Shown: positions 6,128 through 6,520 of the stretch, piece by piece
Layout: each line of letters starts with the position of its first letter
Position numbering within the stretch: the stretch's first letter is position 1
From: Pseudomonadota bacterium
GTDB lineage: Bacteria; Pseudomonadota; Alphaproteobacteria; Rhizobiales; Hyphomicrobiaceae
DNA length: 6,520 nucleotides
NCBI GenBank assembly: GCA_023430845.1
Contig: JAEYYJ010000063.1
Span: 1 to 6,520 of the forward strand
Direction: 5' to 3'
Position numbers and translations under genes: made by a program
Notes under the pieces: generated by a model
Databases searched by the model: none
Seen by the model: only the letters and a program-made list of their open reading frames with translations
What the model was told of the DNA's origin: nothing

Positions 6128-6151
6128 GCGCAACCTGTGAAGATAGAAATT

Positions 6152-6173
6152 TTCAATTTGGCTGCCAATTGAA
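6152..6173. promoter_or_regulatory. Operator-like inverted repeat upstream of the glycosyltransferase
   Basis: TTCAATT (6152-6158) pairs exactly with AATTGAA (6167-6173), and the inner bases GGC-T-GCC (6160-6166) are also symmetric. Only the T at 6159 breaks the symmetry. The element starts 25 bases before the ATG and covers the place where a -10 box would lie. Part of it (ATTTGG, 6156-6161) can also pair with CCAAAT at 6174-6179. This is the size and position of a repressor site; no matching regulator is seen nearby. Confidence 0.4.
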
Positions 6174-6224
6174 CCAAATATCCCGCAGGATAGTCAATTA
6201 GTTAAGCGAAGTTCGATGTTAGCG

Positions 6225-6246
6225 TAGATAGCAAAAAACTTATCTA
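6225..6246. repeat. Inverted repeat TAGATA / TATCTA
   Basis: TAGATA at 6225-6230 and its exact complement TATCTA at 6241-6246 enclose a 10-base spacer containing six A. As RNA from the minus strand the loop would hold six U. It is short and AT-rich, so it may be chance or a protein-binding site. Confidence 0.3.
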
Positions 6247-6256
6247 CCCCCGTTCG

Positions 6257-6272
6257 GCGTTAAGCTAAACGC
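6257..6272. repeat. Imperfect 16-base palindrome
   Basis: GCGTT (6257-6261) and AACGC (6268-6272) flank a central AGCT, with one mismatched A-A pair. Its length and symmetry fit a dimeric regulator site in the region shared by the two divergent genes. No function can be assigned. Confidence 0.3.
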
Positions 6273-6381
6273 TGACGCGACGCGTGGCCGCCTCTGTTTT
6301 GAGCAAGCTCTTCTGCACCGCGTCCGATAATGCCGCTTCCTAATAGTGCTACAGCGGACCGCCGCAGCAGGGAGAGCTTTC

Positions 6382-6520
6382 TTGACGCCGCGAAACGACA
6401 ACTGGGGCACTCGGGCCCGCATCGGAATGTTCATCGTCGGCAATGAGGCCGTGCCCGAGGCCGAATGGTGGGCCATGTGCCCGCCGAATGTCTCGGTGCA
6501 CGCCGCGCGCGTGACGGCGC
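6382..6520 (+). CDS. Asp/Glu racemase - maleate isomerase - arylmalonate decarboxylase superfamily protein, 3' end missing
   Basis: The first 46 residues of a rightward gene are present. The text RARIGMFIVGNEAVPEAEWW, then AMCPPNVSVHAARVTA, matches the start of maleate cis-trans isomerase and arylmalonate decarboxylase relatives: RIG opens the first strand, a loop with a conserved Asn follows, then E.W.MAP..V.VH.AR. In this superfamily two Cys, or one Cys plus another residue, do acid-base chemistry on a C-alpha or a double bond; these lie mostly beyond the window. The start is TTG at 6382-6384, with AGGGAG (6369-6374) 7 bases before it. The first in-frame ATG would cut off the conserved RIG segment, and the frame is closed upstream by TAA at 6328-6330. 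GTG at 6346 is a possible but less well-placed start. It is divergent from the glycosyltransferase. The substrate is unknown. Confidence 0.75.
   Translation, partial: MTPRNDNWGTRARIGMFIVGNEAVPEAEWWAMCPPNVSVHAARVTA

Larger units (their letters stand above)
6128..6381. other. AT-richer divergent intergenic region with several inverted repeats
   Basis: About 250 bases between the leftward glycosyltransferase and the rightward racemase-family gene. The half next to the glycosyltransferase is AT-rich, with several inverted repeats that are listed separately. On the minus strand TTGACT (6192-6197) could be a -35 box with a poor -10, TTCAAT (6168-6173), 18 bases on. On the plus strand GATAAT (6326-6331) resembles a -10 box but lacks a good -35 at normal spacing. 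No protein-like frame is seen apart from the gene starts at both ends. Confidence 0.5.

Noticed and set aside
6240..6476. Leftward 78-codon frame at the right end
   Set aside because: It overlaps the racemase-family start, which has a conserved N-terminal motif and a good ribosome binding site; the leftward protein is Arg-rich without pattern.
1..6520. CRISPR array, transposase, insertion sequence or defence genes
   Set aside because: No regularly spaced repeats, no transposase-like frames and no terminal inverted repeats of IS type were seen on reading both strands.

Overview
The window is GC-rich chromosomal DNA with densely packed genes and strongly G/C-biased third codon positions over most of its length. 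The codon bias, the style of the proteins and the short XRE-type regulator suggest an alphaproteobacterium of the Hyphomicrobiales (Bradyrhizobium-like). This is inference from sequence style; no rRNA or other marker gene is present.

Left part (1-2367). Two consecutive ABC-2 type permease genes run rightward. The first is cut by the left edge. The second starts one base after the first one stops, so the two surely form one operon and probably one heterodimeric exporter; the ATPase and any HlyD-like adaptor would lie outside, to the left. Two leftward genes converge on them: a 100-residue XRE-family helix-turn-helix regulator ending only 6 bases from the permease stop, and behind it a 57-residue single-pass membrane protein with a very good ribosome binding site.

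Middle (2368-4680). Two alpha/beta-hydrolase genes follow in tandem on the plus strand, 39 bases apart. They are unlike each other in detail, but each has a recognisable serine nucleophile and histidine. A nested hairpin lies just behind them. Next come a GC-rich hairpin and an intact tRNA-Leu with anticodon GAG and an encoded CCA end, followed by a T8 tract that probably ends its transcript.

Right part (4681-6520). A leftward GT4-family glycosyltransferase has clearly lower third-position GC than the hydrolases and lies in more AT-rich surroundings, so it may have been acquired by transfer beside the tRNA. No integrase or att repeat is visible. It carries an uninterrupted run of eight G on its coding strand inside a conserved motif. 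A divergent intergenic region with several inverted repeats separates it from the start of a rightward gene of the Asp/Glu racemase - maleate isomerase - arylmalonate decarboxylase superfamily. That gene begins with TTG behind a good Shine-Dalgarno sequence and is cut by the right edge.

I do not see a coherent new multi-gene system. The best leads are the G8 tract in the glycosyltransferase, the operator-like inverted repeats upstream of it, the small membrane protein, and the hydrolase pair of unknown substrate.
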